From Bacteroidales bacterium (GTDB taxonomy: Bacteria > Bacteroidota > Bacteroidia > Bacteroidales > UBA10428): a stretch of DNA of 64,000 nt. Under the pieces are notes generated by a model. That model did no database searches and was not told where the DNA came from. It worked only from the letters and a program-made list of their open reading frames with translations. Made by a program: the position numbers and the translations under genes. Positions 37,262-47,189 of the stretch are shown in pieces (position 1 is the first letter of the stretch; the number at the start of each line of letters is the position of its first letter). The stretch is from contig JAFGOZ010000692.1 in NCBI GenBank assembly GCA_016926235.1, forward strand, positions 13,125 to 77,124, read 5' to 3'.

Positions 37262-37369
37262 TGCTGGGCTCCCTTATGTTAACGTACAGAACGTTAAAAA
37301 CCTGTTAAAGAACATATTTCTGGTCCATAATTTAATAGAATATCTTATTTTGTCAAAAAATTTAGAATT

Positions 37370-37816
37370 ATGAAAAAATACGTTGTTCTATTAATTATTT
37401 TAACTTTTGCATTAAGTGATAAGAATTATTCTCAATGTAAAGATGACACTTTGGGTATTATACAAGCTGCCCTTAATTATTTTGAAGGCTGGTACGAAGG
37501 TGACAGCACCCGCCTGGATCAAGGTTTGCACGATCAGTTAACCAAACAGACAAAAAAAGTTGATAAAGAAACCGGTAAAGAATATATAAGCGATGGATCA
37601 AAGGCTAAACTGAAAGCTTATGCTGCCAATAAAGGGGACAGAGGTATTTCAAAGGAAGAATTAGAAATACAAGCTACTATTTTCGACATTCATGGAGATA
37701 TCGCATCTGTTCTGGTACAGTCAAAAGACTATTATGATTATGCCCATGTACTTAAAATAGATGATGAATGGCAAATACTTCATGTGCTGTGGGAAAGAAA
37801 ACCAAAAAAGGATTAA
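37370..37816 (+). CDS. Exported NTF2-like protein (Lumazine_bd_2 type)
   Basis: A 148-aa protein with a signal peptide (to about residue 20) and an NTF2-like fold: helix AALNYFEGWYEGDSTRLDQGLH, then KVDKETGKEYIS, and strands ASVLVQSKDYYDYAHVLKIDDEWQILHVLW. This matches the putative lumazine-binding family, common as short exported proteins, with no proven ligand. Single gene. Confidence 0.75.
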   Translation: MKKYVVLLIILTFALSDKNYSQCKDDTLGIIQAALNYFEGWYEGDSTRLDQGLHDQLTKQTKKVDKETGKEYISDGSKAKLKAYAANKGDRGISKEELEIQATIFDIHGDIASVLVQSKDYYDYAHVLKIDDEWQILHVLWERKPKKD

Positions 37817-37862
37817 ATCCCAAGGTAAACAAACAGATTATATTCAGGCTGTCTTAAAATTT

Positions 37863-38804
37863 CTATCTGGACAGCTTTATGAATTCTTCAATATTTAAAT
37901 AGATTTTCTCAATAAGTAAACTCCTTGCTTCAACGCTAGCCCATGCTGTATGAGGCGTAAATACAATTTTCTCAGGATTTTCAACTCTCATCAAAGGATT
38001 ATCGTGAGGTATAGGTTCCTTTGTAAATACATCCACACCTGCCCCGGCAATCAGATTATCATTTAGTGCATTCATAAGGGCTTCTTCATCTACAATACCA
38101 CCACGTCCTACATTAATTAAATATGCACCTGGTTTCATTTTTTTCAATTGTTCCTTACCAATCAATCCTTTTGTTTTCTCATTAAGAGGAGCATGAATGG
38201 AAACAATATCAGATGTAGATAATAAATCATGCAAGCCAACCTGTAAATATTCACTGTTTTTATTCTTTCCCGATGTAGAAAAATATACTACTTCACATCC
38301 AAAAACCCTGGCTATTTCGGCCACTCTCTTGCCTATGTTTCCTAAACCAATAATCCCATATCGTTTCCCTGCCAATTGCCAGAAATTTCTTCCATGATGT
38401 GTAAAAATCTTACCCTTGCTATATTCCCCGGATTTTACATAATCATCATAATAAGCCGTACTTCCTATTAAGTATAAAAGCATGGTAAATGTTGACTGAG
38501 CAACACTCTCGGTTGAGTAACCAGATACATTTTTTACTAAAATTCTCTTCTTTTGAGCATATTCCAGGTCCACATTATTCATACCCGTAGCGGCAATACA
38601 GATTAACTTTAAAGCAGGAGCTTTATCTATAACCTGCGCATTAATAATTACTTTATTTGTAATTATAACCTCAGCTTCTTTTACCCTTTCATATACTTCA
38701 TCTGAAGAAGTTGTATGGTAACACTTTAAATTTCCAAGGTTTCCCAAAATTGATATTGCAGGTACTTCTCCAATGGTTAAAGTATCTAAAAAAACAATAT
38801 TCAT
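37863..38804 (-). CDS. D-2-hydroxyacid dehydrogenase (hydroxypyruvate/glycerate reductase-like)
   Basis: A 313-aa NAD(P)H-dependent enzyme that reduces a 2-oxoacid to a D-2-hydroxyacid. The Rossmann motif is GLGNIGKRVAEIARVFG, the catalytic Arg/Glu/His regions are NVGRGGIVDEEAL, GAGVDVFTKEP and FTPHTAWAS. Length is normal for glycerate/hydroxypyruvate reductases. Exact substrate not determinable by eye. Its promoter lies downstream of the terminator of the TPR gene on the same strand. Confidence 0.92.
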   Translation of the reverse strand: MNIVFLDTLTIGEVPAISILGNLGNLKCYHTTSSDEVYERVKEAEVIITNKVIINAQVIDKAPALKLICIAATGMNNVDLEYAQKKRILVKNVSGYSTESVAQSTFTMLLYLIGSTAYYDDYVKSGEYSKGKIFTHHGRNFWQLAGKRYGIIGLGNIGKRVAEIARVFGCEVVYFSTSGKNKNSEYLQVGLHDLLSTSDIVSIHAPLNEKTKGLIGKEQLKKMKPGAYLINVGRGGIVDEEALMNALNDNLIAGAGVDVFTKEPIPHDNPLMRVENPEKIVFTPHTAWASVEARSLLIEKIYLNIEEFIKLSR

Positions 38805-38826
38805 AATCCTTCATTTTAACAAAAAA

Positions 38827-38834
38827 CAAATATA
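38827..38834 (-). promoter_or_regulatory. -7 promoter box TATATTTG of the hydroxyacid dehydrogenase gene
   Basis: TATATTTG on the minus strand, 23 nt before the ATG. Confidence 0.5.
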
Positions 38835-38865
38835 TAAATTGAAATGTTCTAATGATAGTGATATA

Positions 38866-38895
38866 CAAAAAAACCCTGCCGAAAAACGACAGGGT
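38866..38895 (-). terminator. Intrinsic terminator of the TPR gene
   Basis: Minus-strand stem ACCCTGTCG/CGGCAGGGT with a T5 loop followed by seven T, 31 nt after the TPR stop. Confidence 0.85.
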
Positions 38896-38925
38896 ATTCC
38901 CAACCACAAGACTATACCAGATAGC

Positions 38926-39537
38926 CTAGTTTTTTGCAAAATCGTTACCTGCACCCCCACAATACTTTTCAATCACTTCTTTTGCTTCAAAATAACCCAA
39001 ATCTAAAGCAATTTTTAAATCTGCATAAGCCATTCTGTATTCTTCAAAAGCTACATATACCAACCCTCTGTTAAAATAAGCTTTTGCATACTTCTCATCC
39101 AATTCAATTGCTCTGGTATAGTCTTCCACCGCATAGTAATATCTTTGTAAACAATAATTAGTAATTCCTCTATGATTATAAGCTTCAGCATAGTTTTGAT
39201 CCAATTCAATAGCCCTTTCAAAATCTTTATAAGCCCTTTGATAACGTAAAAGTTTCAGATTGCTAACACCCCTCAAATCAAATGCTTTGGGATTATTAGC
39301 ATTCAAGGCTATTGCCTGATCGAAGCACTCAATCGCCCCTTTAAAATCCTCATCTGCATCCTTGCTCACTCCTTCATCAATCAGCATATTGTATTCTACC
39401 ATCTCACTTCCAACTGCACCATTATACTCAGCCAAAATGACCTCTCCCAAATCTTTTTGACTTCTCTCAGCAATAGCCTGTGAAAATGCACTTATCGTTG
39501 TTGCTGATGCTATTATTATGCTAATTATTGTTTTCAT
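38926..39537 (-). CDS. Exported TPR-repeat protein
   Basis: A 203-aa protein with a signal peptide (MKTIISIIIASATTISAFSQA) and about four tetratricopeptide repeats (DFKGAIECFDQAIALN, RYQRAYKDFERAIELD, RYYYAVEDYTRAIELD, EYRMAYADLKIALDLG). It should mediate protein-protein contacts in the periplasm or outer membrane. No partner is indicated by the neighbours. Confidence 0.88.
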   Translation of the reverse strand: MKTIISIIIASATTISAFSQAIAERSQKDLGEVILAEYNGAVGSEMVEYNMLIDEGVSKDADEDFKGAIECFDQAIALNANNPKAFDLRGVSNLKLLRYQRAYKDFERAIELDQNYAEAYNHRGITNYCLQRYYYAVEDYTRAIELDEKYAKAYFNRGLVYVAFEEYRMAYADLKIALDLGYFEAKEVIEKYCGGAGNDFAKN

Positions 39538-39575
39538 AATGTTAGATATTTTTTTTTATCTGAAAACCCTTTATT

Positions 39576-39583
39576 CAAATATA
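39576..39583 (-). promoter_or_regulatory. -7 promoter box TATATTTG of the TPR gene
   Basis: TATATTTG on the minus strand, 39 nt before the ATG. Confidence 0.5.
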
Positions 39584-39771
39584 CGCTTATTGTTACAAAA
39601 AGTCATGGAATTTATAATGACATCCCTTACTTTGCACGGGTGATCTTTATCACCAGTGCTTTTCATTCCAGCATAGATTACAATTGAACAATTTTGTTTT
39701 ATATTCAGTTATATATATATCTATTTTTTTATATAACATTAATTTATCAATATCTTTAACCCATTTAAAAG

Positions 39772-40158
39772 ATGAAATATTATTTTAATAAATCACTGAA
39801 CATGACTTTTGAAGAGGCAGAAATCCATTTAATTGAACATTTGAAGAAAGAAGGTTTCGGAGTAGTTACCAAACTCGATCTGCAAACAAAATTCAAAGAG
39901 AAGTTAAATAAGGACTTTAGAATGTATAAGATCCTGGGTGTATGTAATCCCCATATTGCATTTGAAGCACTTCAGCTCGAAGATAAAATAGGGACAATGC
40001 TTCCATGCAACTTTATTATCCAGGAAATTGATACTGCGCACACAGAGATAGTAGCCGTTGATCCTGTTGCATCTATGCAAGCAATTGAAAACGAAAACCT
40101 AACTGAAATAGCAGCGCAGGTACAATCAAAACTAAAAAATATTGTTGAGGAATTATGA
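39772..40158 (+). CDS. DUF302 family protein
   Basis: A 128-aa cytosolic protein of the DUF302 family (MTFEEAEIHLIEHLKKEGFGVVTKLDLQ, YKILGVCNPHIAFEAL, GTMLPCNFII are characteristic). The family has a small alpha/beta fold with unproven function. It is convergent with the LysE gene with a gap of only 20 nt. The first ten residues (MKYYFNKSLN) look slightly longer than usual. Confidence 0.82.
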   Translation: MKYYFNKSLNMTFEEAEIHLIEHLKKEGFGVVTKLDLQTKFKEKLNKDFRMYKILGVCNPHIAFEALQLEDKIGTMLPCNFIIQEIDTAHTEIVAVDPVASMQAIENENLTEIAAQVQSKLKNIVEEL

Positions 40159-40178
40159 TAAAGGGAGTTAGTATATCA

Positions 40179-40793
40179 CTAAAATAACTTGAATATTAAT
40201 GCGATTCCGAATAATAATAAAATTATTCCTATAATTTGATGCATTCGTTTTAATGATCTTGGATTGGTAAATAATCTACGAAGCTTACGCGAAAAATATA
40301 TTTTAAGTACATCAAAGCTAAAAATAGTTCCAAGCGTAGACCCAAAGTATAAGAATGTCTCAAAACGGCTGAATTGATATGTTGAAGAAACAATGATAAC
40401 AGCGCCCAACCAGAATGCAATAACAGCAGGATTAATTAAGTTGAATATAAAGCCTTTTATAAAACTTCGAAGGTAACCAGTTTTATTGGGCATTTCTTTA
40501 ACATGGTATGATACCTTTTTTAAAAAAATATTTCTTATGCCAAAAGCAACAAAAACAGCTCCTGCAATAAGTTTTGAGTATTTAAAATCAAGGATGGATT
40601 CTATCAACTCTGAAGTCATATAATATGCCAGGCTTATACAAAAGAGATCTGATGTAAAAATTCCTATTGCCATTGCCAGGGCTATTCTCCCTCCTTTACT
40701 AATACTCGTCTCAACTAATAAAAAGAAGGTTGCGCCTATCAGGACACTCAACAATAATCCCATCAACACACCTTTAATGACAATATGCATCAT
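40179..40793 (-). CDS. LysE/RhtB-family exporter
   Basis: A 204-aa inner-membrane protein with about six hydrophobic helices, matching the LysE/RhtB amino-acid exporters (GVLMGLLLSVLIGATFFLLVETS, NLINPAVIAFWLGA). It overlaps the upstream GH3-like gene by 4 nt (ATGA), so translation is coupled. Substrate unknown. Confidence 0.85.
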   Translation of the reverse strand: MMHIVIKGVLMGLLLSVLIGATFFLLVETSISKGGRIALAMAIGIFTSDLFCISLAYYMTSELIESILDFKYSKLIAGAVFVAFGIRNIFLKKVSYHVKEMPNKTGYLRSFIKGFIFNLINPAVIAFWLGAVIIVSSTYQFSRFETFLYFGSTLGTIFSFDVLKIYFSRKLRRLFTNPRSLKRMHQIIGIILLLFGIALIFKLF

Positions 40794-42331
40794 CCTTCAA
40801 TACCCTTTCCTTCAATAAACTTTTCCCAATCTTCCAGCATATCCTTCTTTAATACACGCGGAAATTTATTTTGTCCGCCAGCTTTCCCTTTCAAAGCCAT
40901 CCATTCATAGAAGTATTGATTTGGTATAAGTACAACAATTACATCTTTCAGTGCTGCTTTTCTCTCTGTTGAGTAATCGTCATTCAATCTTTTTATGCAT
41001 TTATCTAATTCAGTTCTTACAATATCAGCAGAAATATCTGTTTTATCTGTACCAATATACCACTTATGGGCGAAAAGCGTGTCTATTTTTTTCCCGGCAA
41101 CTGTATATTCATTTATATTTAAATTGTACTTATCAGAAACTTCCTTTATGGCACTGTCCATATTATCAACAGACATATGCTCCCCGCAAAGGCTTAAAAA
41201 GTGCTTTGTACGTCCTGTTATAACTATTCGAGGAGGATTTAAAGAGATGAATTTTACAGTATCTCCTATTAAATATCTCCATGCACCTGCACAAGTTGAT
41301 AACAGTATAGCATACTCTGTTTCTTTATTTACTTCATTAAGTGTTAATGCTTGTGCATTCGGCTTCAGTTCACCATCGGATTCAAAATTATTTGAATTAA
41401 ATGGCACAAATTCATAAAACATGCCATTATCAAGTACCAGATCCATTCCATCAGCTTTTCCGTTTTGATACGCAATAAAACCTTCCGAAGCAAGATAGGT
41501 TTCAAGGTATTCAATTGGATGACCTAATAAGTTTTTAAAGGTACGTTCATAGGGCTTGAACGAAACACCTCCGTGTGAATAAAAATATAAATTAGGCCAT
41601 ATGTCATGAATGCTCTTAACATTATATTTTTCTATTATTTTCTCCATCAGTATTTGGACCCAGGCTGGTACTCCGGCCACACAACCCACATCCCATTTTG
41701 GTGCCAGGGTTACAATTTTATTCAATTTTTCTTCCCAGTCTTTAATTTTGGCAATTTTAGCACCTGGCTTATAGAATGAATTAAACCAACTAGGAAAGTT
41801 CCCTGCTAATATTCCACTAAGATCACCTTCAAAATGGCCATCTGAATAATTTAAACTTATGGAACCTCCAAGCATTAGTATTTTTTTATTGAAGAAACTT
41901 GAAGGCAAATCATATTGATGAAGAGATAATATTTGCTTAATGGCAACTCTTCTAATTGCCTTGATCATTTCTGTGGTAACAGGAACTCTTTTGCTCGCTG
42001 AATCTGAGGTTCCCGAAGTTAAACCAAAATACTTAATTTTACCCGGCCAGCATACATCTTCGACTCCATTCAATGCTTTATGCCAGAACTCATCCTGCAT
42101 GCTGATATAATTATAAAGCTTTACATTCTTTTGAAAAGTTCCAACAGGATCGCTTGAATGAGCAATAAGTTGAAAATTATATCTATTGCCAAATTCCGTA
42201 TTTTGGGCTTTTTCAAGAAGGTATTTTAATGTTTCCGTTTGTACTTTATGAGGATGAACATTTGCTGGTTTGTTAGAATTGTTCGCTTTGCGATGAACTA
42301 ATTCCTTTAGAATTGAACCTACTATTGCCAT
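40790..42331 (-). CDS. GH3 auxin-responsive-like acyl-adenylate family protein
   Basis: A 513-aa protein of the GH3 superfamily, which in plants couples acyl acids to amino acids through an adenylate. Motif-like stretches: KYFGLTSGTSDSASKRVPVT (ATP/phosphate-loop region), YLETYLASEGFIAYQ, YAILLSTCAGAWRYLIGDTVKF, ITGRTKHFLSLCGEHMS. Bacteroidota commonly carry such genes with unknown substrates. It is the first gene of a unit with a LysE-type exporter, which may fit export of a conjugate, but that is inference. Confidence 0.85.
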   Translation of the reverse strand: MAIVGSILKELVHRKANNSNKPANVHPHKVQTETLKYLLEKAQNTEFGNRYNFQLIAHSSDPVGTFQKNVKLYNYISMQDEFWHKALNGVEDVCWPGKIKYFGLTSGTSDSASKRVPVTTEMIKAIRRVAIKQILSLHQYDLPSSFFNKKILMLGGSISLNYSDGHFEGDLSGILAGNFPSWFNSFYKPGAKIAKIKDWEEKLNKIVTLAPKWDVGCVAGVPAWVQILMEKIIEKYNVKSIHDIWPNLYFYSHGGVSFKPYERTFKNLLGHPIEYLETYLASEGFIAYQNGKADGMDLVLDNGMFYEFVPFNSNNFESDGELKPNAQALTLNEVNKETEYAILLSTCAGAWRYLIGDTVKFISLNPPRIVITGRTKHFLSLCGEHMSVDNMDSAIKEVSDKYNLNINEYTVAGKKIDTLFAHKWYIGTDKTDISADIVRTELDKCIKRLNDDYSTERKAALKDVIVVLIPNQYFYEWMALKGKAGGQNKFPRVLKKDMLEDWEKFIEGKGIEG

Positions 42332-42417
42332 CTGTTATATATTAACAAATCAAGAAACCTATAAATTATTTAATTCAGTAAACAGTTATTCAATAAAAAA
42401 CTGTCTCCAACATTTTG

Positions 42418-42491
42418 TGATTCAGGCAGGATTCGAACCTGCGACCCACAGCTTAGAAGGCTGTTGCTCTGTCCAACTGAGCTACTGAACC
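42418..42491 (-). tRNA. tRNA-Arg (anticodon UCU)
   Basis: A complete 74-nt cloverleaf on the minus strand: acceptor GGTTCAG/CTGAATC with one G-T wobble and discriminator A, D arm GCTC...GAGC, anticodon arm ACAGC-CTTCTAA-GCTGT, T arm GCAGG-TTCGAAT-CCTGC. The anticodon TCT reads AGA. CCA is not encoded. Confidence 0.97.
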
Positions 42492-42591
42492 AGTGTTTCG
42501 GCTGCAAATTTAAAAAAAAAACTTCTTTAAGAAAGTAATTTACCCATTTATTGATAAAAGTTGTTTAAAAGATTAGGAATTGCATGAATTC

Positions 42592-42623
42592 TCTGATAAA
42601 AAAATCCCGGTTCCCCGGGATTT
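42592..42623 (-). terminator. Intrinsic terminator of the multi-PAS sensor gene
   Basis: Minus-strand stem AAATCCCGG/CCGGGATTT with a 4-nt loop, followed by a run of T, just after the sensor stop at 42630. Confidence 0.85.
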
Positions 42624-42629
42624 GTAATG

Positions 42630-45600
42630 TTATACGACAGCTTTCAAATCATAGGCAAAACCAACTAAGGCGCCTTCTTTCATGTTATTTCGGAAGACTA
42701 CATGTTCAAATTGTGTGTCTTTTGCTGCAAACTTGCCTCCATCAACAATTTTAACCTCCTTATCCTCCGTTATCGTCCCTATGAGCTTCTTATCCAGTTT
42801 TGGAAAGATCGAATCGATAGGTTTGCCAATAAAGTCTTTTTCCACTTTCTTTAAAATTCGCAATCCCTGTCCTTTTATTGAATTTATTAATCCCTTGTTA
42901 TCTACATCATAAATGAATACAGGAAGTTTTTGTGCAAATCCATCCGTAATCTTCTCCTTATGAGCCAATTCAAATCCCATATTTTTTCTATCCGTAATAT
43001 CTCTTGAGAAAATTAAACTACCTATTACCTTCCCTTCATCACTTTTAAATGGTATCCTTGAAGTTGATACCCATCCGATTGATCCATCCTTAAAGGTCAA
43101 CTTTTCTTCAATATTTAAAATTGGTTTTCCTGAAGCAATTACTTTTAATTCTTCTTCCATGGCCTTTTGTGCATGCTCTTTTCCGAAAATATCAATATCT
43201 GATTTCCCAATTACCTCATTAGCATTCGTAAGATTTAAACGGTCTGCTTTTGCTTTATTAACCCGTGTATAAGCCCCTTTCGTATCCTTATAAGTGATCC
43301 TGTCAGGTAAGTGGTTCATGAGTGTTTCAAACATTTTCTTCTCAACCATCAGTTTTTCCTGCAACTTAAGTTGTTCTTCATTAACCTTTTTCAAATCTTC
43401 AGCCTGTTTTTTTGCTTTTTCTTCCAGCATACGTATATCCGTAATGTCTTTTGATACACCAAATGTTCCAATGATATTGCCTGCTTCATCTTTAAGTGGC
43501 ATTTTTGAAGTAGTTACATATTTGGAAGAACCATCCTCAAATGTCTCCTTTTCAATTTTATCAATGATTGGAACACCCGTGCGAATTATCTCCTGTTCAT
43601 CTTCAAAAGCCGGTCTTGCGTGTTCGTCTGTAAAGAAATCAAAATCGCTCTTCCCGTATAATTGTTGTACATTACTAACTTTAAAACTCTTTGCCATAGA
43701 ATTACTTGCTTTTATAAACTTACTTTCACGGTCTTTCCAATAGAAGTACTCATTGGCATTTGTCAATAATGCATCCATTAAGGCTTTTTCTTTTGACAAT
43801 TCATCTTTTTGTTTTTGAAGTTCTTCCTGTACAGCTTGCATTTCTTCGAGATTTTGTCTTAACTCTTCTTCCTGTGATGCTAATAAAGCTGCCTTTTCTG
43901 TGGCCTCAATCTCCATTTGTTTAATATATGTAATATCCCTGGTTATACCAAAAGTTCCCATAACAACTCCATCTTCGTTTTTCAATGGCATCTTTGTTGT
44001 TGACACCCAGGATATGGTGCCATCATCAGATATCTCTTTTTCTAGATGATCAATAATAGATTTACCTGTCTTAATAATATCTTGTTCATGATTATATATA
44101 GCCTGTGCTTTTTCATCATCCAGGTAATCAAAATCTGATTTCCCTAGCATATCCCCAACATTGTTAACGCCATATGCATTTGCCATGGCCTGACTTACTC
44201 GTAGGAAACGACTATCATTATCTTTAAAATAAATATGATCAGGTATAGCTGCCATAAGTGAATCCATTAATACGGTCTGTGCTTTCAGCTCTTCATGAAC
44301 TTTCCTTAATTGTTCATTTTGTAGCTGGACTTCCATTTCCATTTGTTTAATATCCGTTATATTCAGCTGTATGCTCAACAAACCGGTCTGTTTTAAATAT
44401 GGGATATAGAATGGCATTTTTGTAACCTTCATTACCCTCTTTTCTTCATTATCATCTTCCTCTTCCTGAATATATGTCTTTGCTCCCATCTTCATTACTT
44501 CCAGTTCTTCATCCCTGAAAATGCGGGCCTGTTTGAGATCATAAAGGTCAAAATCAGAAGTCCCGATAACTTCTTCTACCGACTTATTGTATAATTTTGC
44601 AGCCGCAGAGTTTGCTATAACAATCCTGCCATCCTCATCTTTAAGGTAAACCCTGCCAGGAATTTCTTCCAGGATGTTAATCAATGTCTTCATGTACATC
44701 TCTTGTTGTTCCATCATTTCTTTAGAACGCTCAATCTCTTCTCTTTTTACCCTTTCAAGTTCTTCCTGAGTGGCCTGCATCTCTTCAAGGTTCTGACGCA
44801 TTTCTTCTTCCTGTTGTGCTATCTCATTTGCTTTTTCCCTTGATTCCACTAACAATGCAGCTGTCCGTTCATTTATTTTTACGGTTGTAATAGTTGATGC
44901 AATACTTTCAGCAACGCGTTCCACAAACTCAATTTCAAATGATTGAAATTCATTAAACGAAGCTATCTCTAGTATTCCTAAAACTTCTTCTTCAACTTTT
45001 AAAGGCACAATCAGCAAGCTTCTTGGATTAGCCTTGCCTAAACCTGATGTAATGGAAATATAATCTTCAGGAATCTCTGTGAGGTATACGGTGTTTTTCT
45101 CCATAGCAACTGTACCTACCAGACCTTCACCAGTCTCAATTTTTTTGGTAATAAATTTTTGACGGTTATAAGCATACGCTGCAACCAGTTCCAGATACTT
45201 TTCATCCGGATTATCATCATTCATAATAAACATACCCGCCTGGTTTGCACCTAAATAATCAACCAGGTTACTAATTATGCTATAGGACAATTTCTCAATA
45301 TTATCATTATCACTTCTCAAAATTTCAGAAAACTTGGCAATGCCTTGTGTTGCCCAGTTCCTCTTCTCATCTTCAACTATTCGCTTTTTTTCTTCCTCTT
45401 TTGCTTCCTGCAAACTTTCTTTCATTTGAGTAAGCGAAACACCCAACCTGTCATTATCACTTAATGCTTTAAACTCAAAATTAAACTCCCCTTTCCCTAT
45501 ACTTGTTGCAAAATCAGATGCCGAATTAATTCTTTGAACTAACTGATTTACAGCCAATATTGTTTGGCCTATCTCATCCCTGAATTTGGTTTCAAGAAGA

Positions 45601-47045
45601 GTAAATGCTTCACCTTTAGCTAAAGTTGAAATAGCATTTCGAATCTTATTTATTCTTACAGAAAGACCTTTTGAATATTTGTTCCCAATAATATTAACGG
45701 CAAAAAATATAAGGACTATTGCAATAATTAAGATCCACCTCAGTTTATTCAGCTGTTTAAATGTTTCTGAGGCAGATATTTCGGCAACTATAGCCCAATT
45801 CATCCCGTCAACATTAATTGGGGAATATGAGCACAATACCTTTTCTCCTTTATACCCGTTTACTATTTCGTTTCCACTTATACCCTTTAGTGCTTCCCGT
45901 ACTGCATCATTATTTATTTCCTGTAATAATACACTGGTACCAAATTTATTTATTTGATTGATGGTCCTGTCTGAAATTCCATTTTTTTGCATTACCTTAA
46001 GGTAGCTTTCTTTGTTCTCTTCCATCAACCGGGCATTAGACCTCATAAGCATGTCGTTCCCAACCAGATAAACTTCACCTGTCTCTCCAAGTCCTTCTTC
46101 CCTCCAATTGCCATTACTACTAATTAAATTATTTACATTATTAATACCTATCTGAAATACAAGGATCCCTATTTTCTCTTCTCCATCATAAATTGGTGAT
46201 GCAATAAAAGAAGCAGGCTCACCGAAAGATGGATCATAGGCTTCAAAATCCATAAGCTTAACATAATCCTTGATTGTTGTATTCTTTGCAATTTCAAATG
46301 CTTTTGCCAGATTGGTCCCTGAATAAGGCCCAGTAAAAAGATTTGTACCAAAGTCTATTTTTTTCATTACAGAATATACAATATGCCCACTTTCAGGATC
46401 AACTAACATAATATCTTCATAACCAAACTTCTCCAAGAAATTTCTCATAATCGGATGGTAAACACTATGTATCTCACTATATTGACTTCCATCCTCAGCT
46501 TTTGTTAATAATTGTTTTGATCCTGCCTGATTTGGGTTTGTAGATATATAATAATGTTGAAGTATAGAAGCCACAATATCTCCTGGCCAAATATTTTCCA
46601 CAGTCCTTACAATATCAAGCTTTGAATTTAAAAGGCTAAGAAAATTTGAACTATAGTAATTCTTCAAACTGGTTTCAATTTCAATTATTTTATCTTGAGT
46701 ATAAGATGTATTTGTATCCCTGGCTATGTTATGAAAAGCATCCTTAAATTCTTGCATAGCGCCAACAACCATGGTGTTTTCAGAGTAAGTCCTTGCTTGA
46801 TTTTTTACCTGACTGAAATAATTTTCAACCGAAGCTTTTTTCCCTTCCCTAATTGCAGTGAGACGATCTTCAGATAGTTCCCTTACTGTTTTTCGACTGT
46901 TATAAATACTTATAACACCTATAGTTACTATAGATATCAGGGAAATCAGAATAAAAACAAGGTTTACCTGTTGCCTGATATTGTATTCCGAAGGATTTAA
47001 CTTTCTCAGAAAATTCCCGTTTTTTGTTTCAACATTCTTATCCAT
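42630..47045 (-). CDS. Giant membrane sensor, Cache-HAMP-GAF-five PAS, no kinase domain
   Basis: A 1471-aa sensor. Two membrane segments (about residues 28-50 and 438-458) bracket a large periplasmic Cache-like region; a HAMP, a GAF (about 590-740), the coil motif MRQNLEEMQATQEEL, and then five PAS-like domains follow. PAS 2-4 share a repeated signature (GKSDFD...EHA...DG...WVSTTKMPL...GTFG...DIT), pointing to internal duplication. No HisKA, HATPase, receiver or GGDEF is present; the protein ends after the last PAS. It resembles the 773-aa protein at 191-2512. Output partner unknown. Confidence 0.85.
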   Translation of the reverse strand: MDKNVETKNGNFLRKLNPSEYNIRQQVNLVFILISLISIVTIGVISIYNSRKTVRELSEDRLTAIREGKKASVENYFSQVKNQARTYSENTMVVGAMQEFKDAFHNIARDTNTSYTQDKIIEIETSLKNYYSSNFLSLLNSKLDIVRTVENIWPGDIVASILQHYYISTNPNQAGSKQLLTKAEDGSQYSEIHSVYHPIMRNFLEKFGYEDIMLVDPESGHIVYSVMKKIDFGTNLFTGPYSGTNLAKAFEIAKNTTIKDYVKLMDFEAYDPSFGEPASFIASPIYDGEEKIGILVFQIGINNVNNLISSNGNWREEGLGETGEVYLVGNDMLMRSNARLMEENKESYLKVMQKNGISDRTINQINKFGTSVLLQEINNDAVREALKGISGNEIVNGYKGEKVLCSYSPINVDGMNWAIVAEISASETFKQLNKLRWILIIAIVLIFFAVNIIGNKYSKGLSVRINKIRNAISTLAKGEAFTLLETKFRDEIGQTILAVNQLVQRINSASDFATSIGKGEFNFEFKALSDNDRLGVSLTQMKESLQEAKEEEKKRIVEDEKRNWATQGIAKFSEILRSDNDNIEKLSYSIISNLVDYLGANQAGMFIMNDDNPDEKYLELVAAYAYNRQKFITKKIETGEGLVGTVAMEKNTVYLTEIPEDYISITSGLGKANPRSLLIVPLKVEEEVLGILEIASFNEFQSFEIEFVERVAESIASTITTVKINERTAALLVESREKANEIAQQEEEMRQNLEEMQATQEELERVKREEIERSKEMMEQQEMYMKTLINILEEIPGRVYLKDEDGRIVIANSAAAKLYNKSVEEVIGTSDFDLYDLKQARIFRDEELEVMKMGAKTYIQEEEDDNEEKRVMKVTKMPFYIPYLKQTGLLSIQLNITDIKQMEMEVQLQNEQLRKVHEELKAQTVLMDSLMAAIPDHIYFKDNDSRFLRVSQAMANAYGVNNVGDMLGKSDFDYLDDEKAQAIYNHEQDIIKTGKSIIDHLEKEISDDGTISWVSTTKMPLKNEDGVVMGTFGITRDITYIKQMEIEATEKAALLASQEEELRQNLEEMQAVQEELQKQKDELSKEKALMDALLTNANEYFYWKDRESKFIKASNSMAKSFKVSNVQQLYGKSDFDFFTDEHARPAFEDEQEIIRTGVPIIDKIEKETFEDGSSKYVTTSKMPLKDEAGNIIGTFGVSKDITDIRMLEEKAKKQAEDLKKVNEEQLKLQEKLMVEKKMFETLMNHLPDRITYKDTKGAYTRVNKAKADRLNLTNANEVIGKSDIDIFGKEHAQKAMEEELKVIASGKPILNIEEKLTFKDGSIGWVSTSRIPFKSDEGKVIGSLIFSRDITDRKNMGFELAHKEKITDGFAQKLPVFIYDVDNKGLINSIKGQGLRILKKVEKDFIGKPIDSIFPKLDKKLIGTITEDKEVKIVDGGKFAAKDTQFEHVVFRNNMKEGALVGFAYDLKAVV

Positions 47046-47181
47046 TTGATAAAGCTTTAATGTTTTGAATTCAACAACTTATGTTTCTTCCTCGCACAAG
47101 CAATGTTGTGAATTTATAAAAAAATAATTAATTAATGAATATACTTATGAAGAATTACGTGTGACCTACCTAATTTTATTA

Positions 47182-47189
47182 CAAATTTA
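47182..47189 (-). promoter_or_regulatory. -7 promoter box TAAATTTG of the giant sensor gene
   Basis: TAAATTTG on the minus strand, 136 nt before the ATG, implying a leader of about 130 nt. Confidence 0.4.

Noticed and set aside
39649..39664. Small palindrome GGTGATCTTTATCACC upstream of DUF302
   Set aside because: 6-bp arms only, no promoter box beside it; may be chance.
43294..43743. 149-codon frame antisense to the multi-PAS gene
   Set aside because: Ser/Phe/Leu-rich translation typical of a shadow frame; the sense frame has clear PAS repeats.
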